Assembly (NCBI GenBank): GCA_013297925.1
Contig: JAAFJC010000035.1
Span: forward strand, 1-33,841
Source: Comamonadaceae bacterium
Lineage (GTDB): Bacteria > Pseudomonadota > Gammaproteobacteria > Burkholderiales > Burkholderiaceae_C
Direction of reading: 5' to 3'
DNA: 33,841 nt
Part shown: piece after piece, positions 1 through 9,195 of the stretch
Position numbering within the stretch: position 1 is the stretch's first letter
Layout: each line of letters starts with the position of its first letter
Made by a program: the position numbers and the translations under genes
Notes under the pieces: model-generated
What the model was told of the DNA's origin: nothing
What the model saw: the letters and a program-made list of their open reading frames with translations, nothing else
The model's database searches: none

Positions 1-1
1 T

Positions 2-322
2 ATTGCAAAGTCAGCCATGCTGTACGACTTGATCGACAAGTCGGAGGGCTTTTATTCCACCCCTATTGCAGATCCCTCCATCCGCAGCCGCATGAACATC
101 CCCTTTGATGTCGCCGGTGGCGACGAGGAATCCACTCGGAACTTCTTGATCCAAGGCTGGGAGCGTGGAATCGTCGGCCTAAGAACGCTAACCCCATTTG
201 GGGTGGGGAAGTACTTGAGAGCCAGCTTGTACAACGGTGTCAGCGTGCAGCAAACTGAAGGTTTGCGCGCCTTTATGGCAGATTTTTTAAACACCTTTCG
301 CAGCAAACAGTCGTCATCGTGA
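2..322 (+). CDS. SerC-like (phosphoserine aminotransferase family) protein, C-terminal fragment
   Basis: The reading frame is open from the window edge, so the 5' end and PLP-lysine domain are missing. The visible ~106 residues look like the small C-terminal domain of the SerC family of PLP aminotransferases: a GFYSTPI stretch, then SRMNIPF, then LRASLYNG, then AFMADF. In classical SerC the segment before RAS(I/L)YN carries GHR, whose His-Arg pair helps bind the phosphate of phosphoserine (family knowledge). Here that loop reads LRTLTPFGVGKYLRAS, about three residues longer and with no His-Arg. I infer a paralogue that may act on a non-phosphorylated substrate. A zinc dehydrogenase gene follows 30 nt downstream on the same strand and is probably co-transcribed. 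Confidence 0.75.
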   Translation: MAKSAMLYDLIDKSEGFYSTPIADPSIRSRMNIPFDVAGGDEESTRNFLIQGWERGIVGLRTLTPFGVGKYLRASLYNGVSVQQTEGLRAFMADFLNTFRSKQSSS

Positions 323-352
323 TGTCAACCTTACCCGACGGAAAAAGCCAAA

Positions 353-1354
353 ATGAAAGCTCTTGTTTACACCCAACCCAATGAAGTGCAGCTCTTAGAT
401 CGCCCCGACCCAGCCTTAGAAGCTGGCGAAGTGGTGCTCAAAATTGAAGCTGTCGGCATCTGCGGCTCAGATATGCATGCTTATCATGGCCACGATCCGC
501 GCCGCAAGCCGGGCTTGATTTTGGGGCATGAGTTTTGCGGAGTTGTCGCTGAATCCGCATCGCCCCAATACGCCAAAGGCACACGCGTCACTGGTAACCC
601 GCTCATCACTTGTGGCGTTTGCGAATACTGCGTGCAGGGCCGCAACAATTTATGCAGCCACCGCACCATGGTAGGCATGACGCGCCCCGGCGCATTCGCG
701 CAATACATGTCGATCCCCGCAGCATCGCTCATCGACATGCCGCAAGACATGCCCGCAGAGCATGCCGCTGTCACCGAGCCTGCGGCCACCGCTTTGCATG
801 CCATCAACCTGTCCATGCGCGTTTTGGTGCGGCCCGTGCAGGAATGCCGCGTGCTCATCTTGGGCGGCGGGGCGATTGGCATGCTATCTGCCCTCCTCCT
901 GAAAAACTATGGCTGTGCCGATATCACAGTCGCCGAGGTCAACCCTTTGCGCCGCCAGCAAATCGAGCAATACGCCCAGGTCAAAACCTACAACCCCAAA
1001 GAAACGAACCCGCAAGACAACGCCTTCGACTACGTGATGGATGCCGTCGGCTCCAAAATCACCCGCAACACCGCTTTCGCGGCGGTGAAAGTCGGCGGCG
1101 TGATCATGCACATCGGATTGCAAGATTGGGCGAGTGAGATCGATATGCGTCGCTTGACTTTGGCCGAGATCACTCTGCTGGGCACCTATACCTACACCAC
1201 GGCAGATTTGCGCGCCACCGTCAAACTGATTCACCAAGGCGCTTTTGGCAATTTGGAATGGCTGGATACGCGTCCGTTGAGCGCGGGCGCGCAGGCCTTC
1301 CAAGATTTAGATCAAGGGCGCGCAGCGTCTGCCAAAGTCATTCTCTGCCCTTAG
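353..1354 (+). CDS. zinc-dependent MDR alcohol/polyol dehydrogenase
   Basis: Medium-chain zinc dehydrogenase of 333 residues, an NAD(P)-dependent oxidoreductase of the sorbitol, galactitol-1-phosphate and threonine dehydrogenase type. Catalytic zinc ligands are visible as C37 (CGSD) and H59-E60 (GHE). Four cysteines at 87, 90, 93 and 101 form the structural zinc lobe. The Rossmann motif GGGAIG lies at 171-176, and TEPAATALHA at 141-150 fits the family. The substrate cannot be read from sequence. It lies 30 nt after the SerC-like gene, so the pair could form a transaminase plus dehydrogenase module. Its stop overlaps the stop of the convergent gabT by 4 nt, leaving no room for a terminator. 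Confidence 0.9.
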   Translation: MKALVYTQPNEVQLLDRPDPALEAGEVVLKIEAVGICGSDMHAYHGHDPRRKPGLILGHEFCGVVAESASPQYAKGTRVTGNPLITCGVCEYCVQGRNNLCSHRTMVGMTRPGAFAQYMSIPAASLIDMPQDMPAEHAAVTEPAATALHAINLSMRVLVRPVQECRVLILGGGAIGMLSALLLKNYGCADITVAEVNPLRRQQIEQYAQVKTYNPKETNPQDNAFDYVMDAVGSKITRNTAFAAVKVGGVIMHIGLQDWASEIDMRRLTLAEITLLGTYTYTTADLRATVKLIHQGAFGNLEWLDTRPLSAGAQAFQDLDQGRAASAKVILCP

Positions 1355-2625
1355 CTGAGCATGGCGTTGTCTAGAATATTCAAAGCCTCATCGAATACAG
1401 TTTGCTCTATCGTCAGTGGGAAAAGGAAGCGGATCACATTAGCGTCCACACCGCAGGTGAGCAGGATCAAGCCCTTGGCCAAAGCAGCGGCCTGCACACC
1501 CTTGGTTTTGACTACATCGGCCTCTCCTTGGGCATCACGGAATTCGCAGGCCACCATTGCGCCCAAGCCGCGCACATCGCTGATTTGAGGCACCCGCTTT
1601 CGCAGGCTCTCTAAGCGATCTTTGAGCTGCTGGCCGAGCTTAGCGCCGCGCTGAGGAAGCTGCTCTTCCTTCATCACATCGATCACGGCATGCGCTGCAG
1701 CGATTGCAAGTGGATTGCCTGCATACGTGCCGCCCAAACCACCGGGCGCGGGCGCATCCATCACATCGGCTCGACCTGTCACGCAAGACAGCGTCATACC
1801 GCCCGCCAAGGATTTTGCAATCGTCATCAAATCGGGCAATACGCCATCGCGCTCGAAATGATGCATGGCAAACATTTCTCCCGTGCGGCCAAAACCTGTT
1901 TGCACTTCATCGGCAATCAGCAAAATGCCATGCTCATCGCAGAGGCGGCGCAGCCAAATGATGGCTTCACGCTGAATCACATTGAAGCCGCCCTCGCCTT
2001 GCACAGGCTCAAAGATTATGGCTGCCACACGGCTGGGCTCAATATCAGCCTTGAATACATGCTGCATCGCCTTCTTCACACTGGCCAAATCTGCGCAATG
2101 GCATGGAAATGGCACATGATAAATCTCGGGCGGAAAAGGGCCAAAGCCTATTTTGTAGGGCGCGACTTTTCCAGTCAGCGCAGCCGCGAATAAGCTTCTC
2201 CCGTGAAACGATCCGCCAAAAGCAATCACGCCGCTGCGCTTGGTGTGCGAGCGCGCGATTTTGATAGCGTTTTCCACAGCTTCCGCACCCGTTGAGAAGA
2301 AAGCAGTTTTCTTCGCATGCGAGCCCGGCGTGAGCTCGTTGATTTTTTCGGCGAGAGATACGTAGCTCTCATAAGGAATCACTTGGTAGCAAGTGTGTGT
2401 GAAGCGCTTGAGTTGCTCTTCAATCGCCTGCACGACTTTAGGATGCCGATGCCCCGTATTGAGCACTGCAATGCCGCCAGCGAAATCAATGTAGCGCTTG
2501 CCCTCAACATCCCAGAGCTCGCTGTTGGATGCGCGATCTGCAAAAAAGCTGGCCATCACGCCTACGCCGCGTGGTGTGGCTGCGGCTTTTCTGGCCATCA
2601 GTTGTTCGTTAAGACTGATATTCAT
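1351..2625 (-). CDS. gabT: 4-aminobutyrate aminotransferase
   Basis: Class III PLP aminotransferase of 424 residues that transfers the amino group of GABA to 2-oxoglutarate, giving succinic semialdehyde. It is close to E. coli GabT along its whole length: DVEGKRYIDFAGGIAVLNTGH near residue 40, TGAEAVENA at 112-120, ADEVQTGFGRTG at 238-249, and the Schiff-base lysine K271 in TIAKSLAGGM. Start: ATG with AGGAG 5 nt upstream. It is the last gene of the ydcSTUV-patD-gabT operon, 18 nt after patD. The product of patD is GABA, so gene order follows reaction order. No gabD (succinic semialdehyde dehydrogenase) is seen in the window. Confidence 0.95.
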   Translation of the reverse strand: MNISLNEQLMARKAAATPRGVGVMASFFADRASNSELWDVEGKRYIDFAGGIAVLNTGHRHPKVVQAIEEQLKRFTHTCYQVIPYESYVSLAEKINELTPGSHAKKTAFFSTGAEAVENAIKIARSHTKRSGVIAFGGSFHGRSLFAAALTGKVAPYKIGFGPFPPEIYHVPFPCHCADLASVKKAMQHVFKADIEPSRVAAIIFEPVQGEGGFNVIQREAIIWLRRLCDEHGILLIADEVQTGFGRTGEMFAMHHFERDGVLPDLMTIAKSLAGGMTLSCVTGRADVMDAPAPGGLGGTYAGNPLAIAAAHAVIDVMKEEQLPQRGAKLGQQLKDRLESLRKRVPQISDVRGLGAMVACEFRDAQGEADVVKTKGVQAAALAKGLILLTCGVDANVIRFLFPLTIEQTVFDEALNILDNAMLS

Positions 2626-2643
2626 ACGATCTCCTTTTGCCGC

Positions 2644-4098
2644 CTAGAGTTTAATCATCACATGGCGTGGCACAGTGTAATCCTCCAGAGCATACATTGA
2701 CATATCCTTGCCGTAACCCGAAGATTTCAAACCGCCATGCGGCATTTCATTGACCAGCATGAAATGCGTATTCACCCAAGTGCAGCCATACTGCAAGCGC
2801 TTGGCCACATTCATGGCCTTGCCGATATCTTGTGTCCACACGCTGGAAGCCAAGCCGTATTCAGAATCATTGGCCCAGCCCACCACTTCTTCCATGTCTT
2901 TGAAGCGAGTGACTGAAACCACTGGCCCGAAGACCTCGCGTTGCACGATTTCATCTTCTTGCCGCGCACCAGCGATCACCGTGGGTTCGTAAAAATAGCC
3001 GTCGCCCGGCCGGATCTTCCCGCCTGTAGTCACTTCCATATGCCCCGCCATTTGCGCGCGCTCCACAAAGCTAGCGACGCGATTGCGCTGACGATCCGAG
3101 ATCAAAGGCCCGATCTCCACGCCATCTTCGTCTTGCAAGCCAACCTTGATCGTGGAGACCGCGCTGCTCAAATCCGCCACCAGCTTTTCGTAGATCTTGC
3201 TGCTGGCATAAATGCGGCAGGCCGCTGTGCAATCCTGGCCCGCGTTGTAATAGCCAAAGGTGCGTACACCTTCCACCACGGAAGCCAAATCTGCATCGTC
3301 AAACACAATCACTGGTGCTTTGCCGCCCAACTCCAGATGCGTGCGCTTGAGCGTGGTGGAAGCCGCTTGCAAAATCTTGCGTCCGGTCGATACATCACCT
3401 GTGATTGAGACCATGCGCACTTGCGGATGCTCCACCAGCGGCTGCCCCACACTTGCACCACGCCCGCACACGATATTCAACACACCCTTAGGCAAAATCT
3501 CCGCGCACACTTTGCCGAAGAGCAAAGCGGTCAAAGGTGTTTGCTCGCTGGGTTTGAGCACCACGGTATTGCCTGCTGCTAATGCAGGCGCAGTCTTCCA
3601 GGCAGCCATCAGAAGCGGATAATTCCACGGAGCAATCGATCCCACCACACCCACTGGATCTCGGCGGATCATGCTGGTGTGGCCAGCCAGATACTCGCCC
3701 GCTACTGATCCGCTCATGCAGCGCGCAGCGCCTGCAAAATAGCGGAAGCAATCTGCAATTGCAGGGATCTCATCGGCCAGCGCGCGAGCGTAAGGCTTAC
3801 CGCAATTGAGTGATTCCAAGCGTGCAAAAGTCTCAGCATTTTTCTCAATGGCATCGGCGATTTTGAGTAAAGCGCTGGATCGCTCAGCCGGTGTCGTTTG
3901 AGACCAGGTACCAAATGCACGCGCTGCAGCAGCCACAGCGCGATTGAGCTGCTCAGCGCTCGCCTCACGCACCTCACAAAGTACTTGGCCCGTGGCGGGG
4001 TTGAGAATAGGCTCGCCCGGGCCCTCGCCAGTGATGAGTTGCTGATCAATCAGCAAGTCTGTGGGGAAGCTCAGCTGCAAATCGTTAGGAAGGCCCAT
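2644..4098 (-). CDS. patD: gamma-aminobutyraldehyde dehydrogenase
   Basis: NAD-dependent aldehyde dehydrogenase of 484 residues. It oxidises 4-aminobutyraldehyde, from putrescine, to GABA. Similarity to E. coli PatD (YdcW) is high throughout, including [24 protein letters not shown] and the segment [15 protein letters not shown]. The general base is E256 (LELGGKAP) and the nucleophile is C290. K182 sits in the LKPSE cofactor motif. The N-terminus is roughly a dozen residues longer than I recall for the E. coli protein, but the ATG has a good AGGAG at suitable spacing, so I keep it. The neighbours ydcV upstream and gabT downstream support a putrescine role. A betaine-aldehyde-type activity cannot be excluded from sequence alone. 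Confidence 0.93.
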   Translation of the reverse strand: MGLPNDLQLSFPTDLLIDQQLITGEGPGEPILNPATGQVLCEVREASAEQLNRAVAAAARAFGTWSQTTPAERSSALLKIADAIEKNAETFARLESLNCGKPYARALADEIPAIADCFRYFAGAARCMSGSVAGEYLAGHTSMIRRDPVGVVGSIAPWNYPLLMAAWKTAPALAAGNTVVLKPSEQTPLTALLFGKVCAEILPKGVLNIVCGRGASVGQPLVEHPQVRMVSITGDVSTGRKILQAASTTLKRTHLELGGKAPVIVFDDADLASVVEGVRTFGYYNAGQDCTAACRIYASSKIYEKLVADLSSAVSTIKVGLQDEDGVEIGPLISDRQRNRVASFVERAQMAGHMEVTTGGKIRPGDGYFYEPTVIAGARQEDEIVQREVFGPVVSVTRFKDMEEVVGWANDSEYGLASSVWTQDIGKAMNVAKRLQYGCTWVNTHFMLVNEMPHGGLKSSGYGKDMSMYALEDYTVPRHVMIKL

Positions 4099-4137
4099 GG
4101 TGTACTCCTTGAGTGACGAGTGAAATCAAAAATGCAT

Positions 4138-4947
4138 TCAGCGGTTGTGGCTGTCTTCATCTGCGCGAGTGAGCCAATAGGCCAACAGCACAGGAATGAA
4201 GGTTAAAACGATGATGAAGACGGCCACCACATTGGTGACAGGCCTTTGGCGAGGGCGGATCAGCTCTTGCAACATCCAAATCGGCAAAGTGGTTTGCTGC
4301 CCGGCGGTAAAAGTGGTGACGATTACCTCATCAAAGCTCAAGGCAAACGCCAATAGCGCTCCCGCCAGCAAGGCCGAGCCCAGCTGCGGCAACAAGACGA
4401 AGCGAAAGGTTTGAAAAGCATTCGCGCCCAAATCCATGGAAGCTTCCAGCAGCGAGGGGCTCACTCGCCGCAAGCGTGCGACGGCATTGTTATAGACCAC
4501 GACCACGCAGAAAGTCGCATGCCCAATCACAATCGTCCAAAAGCTGAACGGAATTTCTAGCGTGTGATAGGCAGAGCGCAATGCAATGCCTGTGATGACT
4601 CCAGGTAAGGCAATTGGCAAAATGAGTAGCAAAGAAATGGATTCACGGCCAAAGAATTGATGCCGCGCGAGCGCGCCAGCCGCTAAGGTGCCGAGCACCA
4701 AAGCAACCAAGGTCGACAGCGTTGCCACTTTGACGGACAGCCCAATCGCATCCCACACATCTTGCCGCTCCCAAGCCACGGCAAACCATTGCGTGGTGAG
4801 CGCCGGTGGCGGGAAGATAAAGCTCTTATCTTCTGCGCTGAAGGCATACAAAATGATCAATGCCAACGGAACATGCAAAAACAACACGGCAGCCCAAGCC
4901 GCTAGCTTGAGCCCCCAGCCAGCTCCAACGCGAGGCTTAGAGTGCAT
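4138..4947 (-). CDS. ydcV: putative spermidine/putrescine ABC transporter permease
   Basis: Inner-membrane permease of the PotC/PotI class, 269 residues from the chosen start. It has about six hydrophobic segments and the binding-protein-dependent transport motif near [20 protein letters not shown], which contacts the ATPase. Resemblance to E. coli YdcV runs end to end ([36 protein letters not shown]). An in-frame ATG 14 codons earlier exists, but the ATG at 4947 has AGGGAG just upstream and matches the family N-terminus MHS. With this start it overlaps ydcU by 11 nt, suggesting translational coupling. It pairs with YdcU to form the membrane channel. Confidence 0.9.
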   Translation of the reverse strand: MHSKPRVGAGWGLKLAAWAAVLFLHVPLALIILYAFSAEDKSFIFPPPALTTQWFAVAWERQDVWDAIGLSVKVATLSTLVALVLGTLAAGALARHQFFGRESISLLLILPIALPGVITGIALRSAYHTLEIPFSFWTIVIGHATFCVVVVYNNAVARLRRVSPSLLEASMDLGANAFQTFRFVLLPQLGSALLAGALLAFALSFDEVIVTTFTAGQQTTLPIWMLQELIRPRQRPVTNVVAVFIIVLTFIPVLLAYWLTRADEDSHNR

Positions 4948-5893
4948 CAAAAGCTCCCTTGCGTTTGGCCAGCCAAAGATAGATCGCAATAATCAAAATT
5001 GGCACGAGCGAGAAAGCCGCAGCAAACGGAATGTTGCCTGCGACACCTTGCTGGCGATACACCACCTGCCCAATATACAGCGTTGAATTACCGATCACTT
5101 GCGGAATGATGTAGTCGCCAAAGGTGAGCGAGAAAGAGAAAATCGTGCCTGCGGCCACACCAGGAATAGCCAGTGGCCAAATCACTTGGGTAAAGCTCTG
5201 CCAAGGCGTAGCACCCAGATCCGAAGAAGCTTCGATGTATGAGCCTGGGATGCGCTCAATCGCCGCCTGGATCGGCAAAATCACAAAGGGCAACCACATA
5301 TATACAAACACAATGAATGTGCCCATTGGAGAGAAGCTGAGCGAATTGCCACCGATCACGGGCGTTTGCAGCAGCGCATCCAGCAGCCACTGCAAATGCA
5401 ACTGCTGCGTGACCCAAGCAATCGCGCCTTCCTTGGCCAGCAGCAGCTTCCATGCGTACAAGCGCACCAGATAGCTCGACCATAGCGGTAGCATCACAGC
5501 CACATACAGAATTGCCTTTTGCGAGCCCCGCGCGTGACGAGCCATGTAGTAGGCCAAAGGGAAACCGATCACCACGCAAGCGAACGTCACGGCAATGGCC
5601 ATCGTGGTGCTGCGAATGATCACATCCAAATTAGCAGGCTCAAAAATCTCTACGAAATTGGTGAAGCCAACTTCACGCACCACTTGGCCCGTGAAGTCAT
5701 CCAAACGAAAAAAACTATTGGCCAGCAGGCTGAGCAAGGAGCCCAAATAAATCACGCCAAACCAAAGCAAAGGCGGCACCAGCAACACGCCAAGCAGCAA
5801 GCCTTTGCGCGTATAGAGCAAATACGACAGCTGATTGGCAAGGCTGCGTTTGGGCTGCGCTACCCATGATGACGCAAGCACTGCACTGCTCAT
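4937..5893 (-). CDS. ydcU: putative spermidine/putrescine ABC transporter permease
   Basis: Inner-membrane permease of the PotB/PotH class, 318 residues, with a cytoplasmic N-terminal stretch of about 30 residues and then about six membrane spans. The EAA-type loop is visible as [26 protein letters not shown]. Other family landmarks are [15 protein letters not shown] and [11 protein letters not shown]. It is the partner of YdcV. Its start codon overlaps the ydcT stop in an ATGA arrangement (4 nt), the usual sign of coupled translation within an ABC operon. The imported compound is inferred to be putrescine or a related amine, because patD and gabT lie downstream. Confidence 0.9.
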   Translation of the reverse strand: MSSAVLASSWVAQPKRSLANQLSYLLYTRKGLLLGVLLVPPLLWFGVIYLGSLLSLLANSFFRLDDFTGQVVREVGFTNFVEIFEPANLDVIIRSTTMAIAVTFACVVIGFPLAYYMARHARGSQKAILYVAVMLPLWSSYLVRLYAWKLLLAKEGAIAWVTQQLHLQWLLDALLQTPVIGGNSLSFSPMGTFIVFVYMWLPFVILPIQAAIERIPGSYIEASSDLGATPWQSFTQVIWPLAIPGVAAGTIFSFSLTFGDYIIPQVIGNSTLYIGQVVYRQQGVAGNIPFAAAFSLVPILIIAIYLWLAKRKGAFDAL

Positions 5894-6921
5894 GCATAGG
5901 CTCCAGCCGTGATGCCATGCGCTGCCTGCGACGACCAGTGCAAATGAATGGTCTTCCCAACCTCCGGCACATGATCAGCAGGCAAAGGCTGATCCACAAT
6001 CCACTCAGCCTGCCCCATCTGCGCTACACGCAGGCGCACAAACGAGCCGAAGTATTGCACGCTACGCAGGGTGCCCGAGGCTTTTGCGCCTTGCTGCCCG
6101 CCCACACGAATTTGCTCCGGGCGAAGCATGGCCAAAGAAGCACCTGCAAGATGCCTAGCTTGCTCACCTTCCAGCACATTGGCCGTGCCCACAAAATCTG
6201 CCACGAAGCGAGTGGTAGGTCGGTTATACAGTTCCTCAGGGGTGGCCACTTGCTCAAGCCGTCCTTGGTTAAATACGCCAATGCGATCACTCATCGACAG
6301 CGCCTCATGCTGATCGTGCGTGACGAAAATAAACGTGATGCCCAGCTCTCTTTGCAGATTCTTCAACTCCACCTGCATTTGCTCGCGAAGCTTCAAATCC
6401 AAAGCGCCTAGAGGCTCATCGAGCAGTAGCACCTTGGGCTCGCTGATCAAGGCCCGTGCCAGCGCAATACGCTGGCGCTGCCCGCCCGAGAGCTCATTGG
6501 GCTTGCGCCCTGCTACTTGCGGCAAGCGGACGAGCTCAAGTAGCTCATGCGCTTTGCGCTCTCTTGCTGCTTTTTCCATGCCGCGAATGCGCAGCGCATA
6601 GGCCACGTTATCCAGAATGCTCATGTGCGGAAACAAGGCGTAATCTTGAAACACCGTGTTCACAGCGCGCTCATAAGGCGGCAGATGCGTCACATCGTGC
6701 CCCCCTAGGCGCACGCTGCCCGAGGTGGGCAACACAAACCCTCCAATCATGCGAAGGCAGGTGGTCTTGCCCGAACCTGAGGGCCCAAGCAAGGTGAAAA
6801 ACTCACCCGGCAAAATATCCAGCGTTACGCTGTCTACCGCCAAGACCGACTTACCTGCTGATTTAAAGACACAAGACAGCTGATCGAGATAAACAGCGCC
6901 TGGCTCAATGGGAAGGATCAT
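5890..6921 (-). CDS. ydcT: polyamine-type ABC transporter ATP-binding protein
   Basis: PotA-class ATPase of 343 residues. Walker A GPSGSGKT lies at 46-53, the signature LSGGQRQ at 144-150, Walker B VLLLDEP at 164-170, and the switch histidine H202 in VTHDQ. The C-terminal ~100 residues form the TOBE-like regulatory domain (LRPEQIRVGG). It energises the YdcU-YdcV channel. Start choice is uncertain: I use ATG at 6921, giving MILPIEP; an in-frame GTG at 6936 would add five residues, and neither has a strong ribosome binding site. The gene begins 32 nt after ydcS and overlaps ydcU by 4 nt. Confidence 0.9.
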   Translation of the reverse strand: MILPIEPGAVYLDQLSCVFKSAGKSVLAVDSVTLDILPGEFFTLLGPSGSGKTTCLRMIGGFVLPTSGSVRLGGHDVTHLPPYERAVNTVFQDYALFPHMSILDNVAYALRIRGMEKAARERKAHELLELVRLPQVAGRKPNELSGGQRQRIALARALISEPKVLLLDEPLGALDLKLREQMQVELKNLQRELGITFIFVTHDQHEALSMSDRIGVFNQGRLEQVATPEELYNRPTTRFVADFVGTANVLEGEQARHLAGASLAMLRPEQIRVGGQQGAKASGTLRSVQYFGSFVRLRVAQMGQAEWIVDQPLPADHVPEVGKTIHLHWSSQAAHGITAGAYA

Positions 6922-6953
6922 GTTGCGTAGTCCCACTCTTCATTCATACCGCA

Positions 6954-8114
6954 TCAACGGCCACCCAAAACGGCGATGTAGTCCGAGACCCATTTGTGAT
7001 AAGGCACACATTTGTTGTCTTGCGTTTTGCATTGGCTAGTGGGTGTGCGCCAGAAGGAAATTTTCTCGAAGGAATCAAAGCCTTGGCGAGCGCAGCCTTG
7101 ATCGGTGAGGAGTTTGTTGCCTTTGCATGCAGCGGGCACGGCTGGCACAGAGCCAAACCAAGCTGACAAGTCACCTTGCAATTTCACATTGAGCGAATGC
7201 TCCATCCATTGGTAGGCGCAATTGGGATTTTTTGAATCGGTGTGCATCATGGTGCTGTCGGCCCAGCCGGTGGCGCCTTCAACGGGGACAACGGTAGCAA
7301 TCGGCGCTTTCTTCGAGCCCAAAATATTCGCTTGGAATTGCCATGAGCCAGAAGCCACAACGCCTTCATTGGTGAAATCATCAATCTGCACAAAGGCATC
7401 GTGCCAGTATTTACCAACGATCTTGCGCTGGCCGCGCAGCAATTCAAGCGCAGCTTTGTATTGCGTTTCGTTGAGCTCATAGGGATCTTTGATACCAAGC
7501 GCAGGATTCTTCTTCATCAAATACAAAGCGGCATCGGCGATGTAGATCGGGCCATCAAAAGCTTGCACGCGCCCTTTGTTGGATTTGCCGTCCGGCAAGG
7601 TTTGCTCTTCAAACACGACGGACCAACTGGTGGGTTTTTTATCGCCAAAGACTTTGGTGTTGTACATCAACACATTCCAGCCCCACTGATAAGGCACACC
7701 GTAGTGGGTGTTGTTTTCGAAATGCCAAGGCGCTTTTTGCAGACGGGCATCGATGTTTTTATAACTTGGGATCAGCGCTGTGTTGATCGGCTGCACTTTT
7801 TTGCCACGGATCAAGCGGGTGCTGGCATCGCCTGAAGCAGTGACCAAGTCAAAGCCGCCTTCGTTCATGAGCGCCACCATCTCATCAGATGTGCCCGCTG
7901 TCTTCACGTTCACCTTGCAGCCAGATTTCTTCTCAAAATCTGTCACCCAATCAAAATTCTTGTCGGTCGCACCACGCTCGATGTAGCCAGGCCAGGCCAC
8001 GATATCGACCTGCCCTTCAGATTTACCGAGTTTGGTGACCATTTTTTGAGCAAAAACGCTGCCGAAAAAGCCGGCGCAAATCGCCAGCACGAGGGTTTGC
8101 TTCATGAGTTTCAT
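6954..8114 (-). CDS. ydcS: periplasmic polyamine-type substrate-binding protein
   Basis: Periplasmic solute-binding protein of 386 residues, PotD/PotF/YdcS class. A Sec signal peptide covers about residues 1-22 (Lys-start, hydrophobic core, cleavage after VFA). The mature protein begins with a segment containing VDIVAWPGYIERG, and later shows YGVPYQWGWNVLMYN and ASGSWQFQAN, typical of the family. It captures the ligand and delivers it to YdcU-YdcV. Start: ATG with GGAG 7 nt upstream. It is the first gene of the operon. The promoter must lie in the 148-bp gap shared with the divergent LysR gene, which contains a nested inverted repeat, so LysR control is likely (inference). Confidence 0.92.
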   Translation of the reverse strand: MKLMKQTLVLAICAGFFGSVFAQKMVTKLGKSEGQVDIVAWPGYIERGATDKNFDWVTDFEKKSGCKVNVKTAGTSDEMVALMNEGGFDLVTASGDASTRLIRGKKVQPINTALIPSYKNIDARLQKAPWHFENNTHYGVPYQWGWNVLMYNTKVFGDKKPTSWSVVFEEQTLPDGKSNKGRVQAFDGPIYIADAALYLMKKNPALGIKDPYELNETQYKAALELLRGQRKIVGKYWHDAFVQIDDFTNEGVVASGSWQFQANILGSKKAPIATVVPVEGATGWADSTMMHTDSKNPNCAYQWMEHSLNVKLQGDLSAWFGSVPAVPAACKGNKLLTDQGCARQGFDSFEKISFWRTPTSQCKTQDNKCVPYHKWVSDYIAVLGGR

Positions 8115-8181
8115 GGGAAGGCTCCTGAGAGGTTGAAGATCGGCAAAACGCTTGTTTACCGGTTGAAGAGTGTAGGGACGG

Positions 8182-8215
8182 ACGCAAGATTGACAAAATT
8201 CAATATTTCTTGCGT
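8182..8215. promoter_or_regulatory. nested inverted repeats between ydcS and the LysR gene (candidate operator)
   Basis: Two inverted repeats are visible in the divergent intergenic region. The outer one has perfect 8-bp arms, ACGCAAGA at 8182-8189 and TCTTGCGT at 8208-8215. The inner one is ATTGA (8189-8193) with TCAAT (8200-8204), matching the LysR-type T-N11-A shape. A TTGACA hexamer at 8190-8195 overlaps the inner repeat and could be a -35 on the plus strand. Position and form fit binding by the adjacent LysR protein, which is an inference. Confidence 0.5.
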
Positions 8216-8262
8216 TATCTATCTATTTTTGCGATACTCGGGGTTAACCCTTTCATTTTTCG

Positions 8263-9195
8263 ATGGCATCGCTTTCTCACAGACACTTCACACTCAAGCA
8301 ATTTCGCTATTTTCTAGCGATTTGCGAAGCTGGCTCGGTTGCGGCGGCCGCTCGCATGGTCAATATCGCTCAATCTGCTCTCACCAAGAGCATTTTGGAG
8401 CTGGAGGATTCGCTGGGCACAGCTTTGTTTGAGCGTTCATCGCGCGGCATGGTGCTCACGCAAGCCGGCTATCGATTTCAGGCCAGTGCGCAAAAAGTGT
8501 TGGGCGCTGTGGCCGAAGCCAGCATGATCCATCGGGGCGATGCGCAAAATCTTCAAGGCGTGCTGAGCATCGGCGTGAGCAGTTTGGTGGCGGGTTATTA
8601 CCTGGCCGATTTATTTGCGCGATTTCAGCGCTCTCATCCTTCGGTGCGCATTGAAGTGGTGGAAGAAACGCCTCAGTTTTTGGAGCATTTGTTGATCAAT
8701 GGCGAGGTGGATTTGGCCATGATGGTGAGTAATGACTTAGGCAATCCGCAAGCGCTGGTGGTGGAGACACTGACCCGCTCGAATAGCCGAGTGTGGATGT
8801 CCTCCAGCCATCCGCTGGCTCAGGCCAGCGATTTATCGCTCAGCGATTGCGCAGCTGTGCCGCAAATCATGCTTCAGGTGGATCGGATCGATGCTGTGTT
8901 GCGTGCGGTGTGGTCGCGCTACAAGCTTTTGCCTGATGTGATGCTGCGCACCTCTTCGCTGGAGGCATTGCGATCCTTGGTAGGCTTGGGCGCGGGCATT
9001 GCCATCTTGCCGGATTTTCTCTACCGCCCTTGGACGCTGGACAACGAACACATTGAGGTGCGAAATCTGCGCGAATCGATTCCTACAGTGGATGTAGGCT
9101 TGGTGTGGCGGCGCGGGCTACGCAATCGTACGGTGGTGGATGAATTTATCGCAGTAGCGCGAGAGAAATCGCCTTTGCTCAAACGCAGCGCTTAA
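8263..9195 (+). CDS. LysR-family transcriptional regulator, divergent from ydcS
   Basis: LysR-type regulator of 310 residues. The N-terminal winged helix-turn-helix is clear ([56 protein letters not shown] split over residues ~14-68), followed by a periplasmic-binding-like effector domain. It is transcribed away from the ydcSTUV-patD-gabT operon, and the inverted repeats between them are the natural operator. E. coli instead uses a MocR/GntR-type gene (ydcR) beside ydcS, so the regulator has been swapped here. The ATG lacks a convincing Shine-Dalgarno. The gene ends with a 4-nt overlap with the convergent gpsA. Confidence 0.9.
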   Translation: MASLSHRHFTLKQFRYFLAICEAGSVAAAARMVNIAQSALTKSILELEDSLGTALFERSSRGMVLTQAGYRFQASAQKVLGAVAEASMIHRGDAQNLQGVLSIGVSSLVAGYYLADLFARFQRSHPSVRIEVVEETPQFLEHLLINGEVDLAMMVSNDLGNPQALVVETLTRSNSRVWMSSSHPLAQASDLSLSDCAAVPQIMLQVDRIDAVLRAVWSRYKLLPDVMLRTSSLEALRSLVGLGAGIAILPDFLYRPWTLDNEHIEVRNLRESIPTVDVGLVWRRGLRNRTVVDEFIAVAREKSPLLKRSA

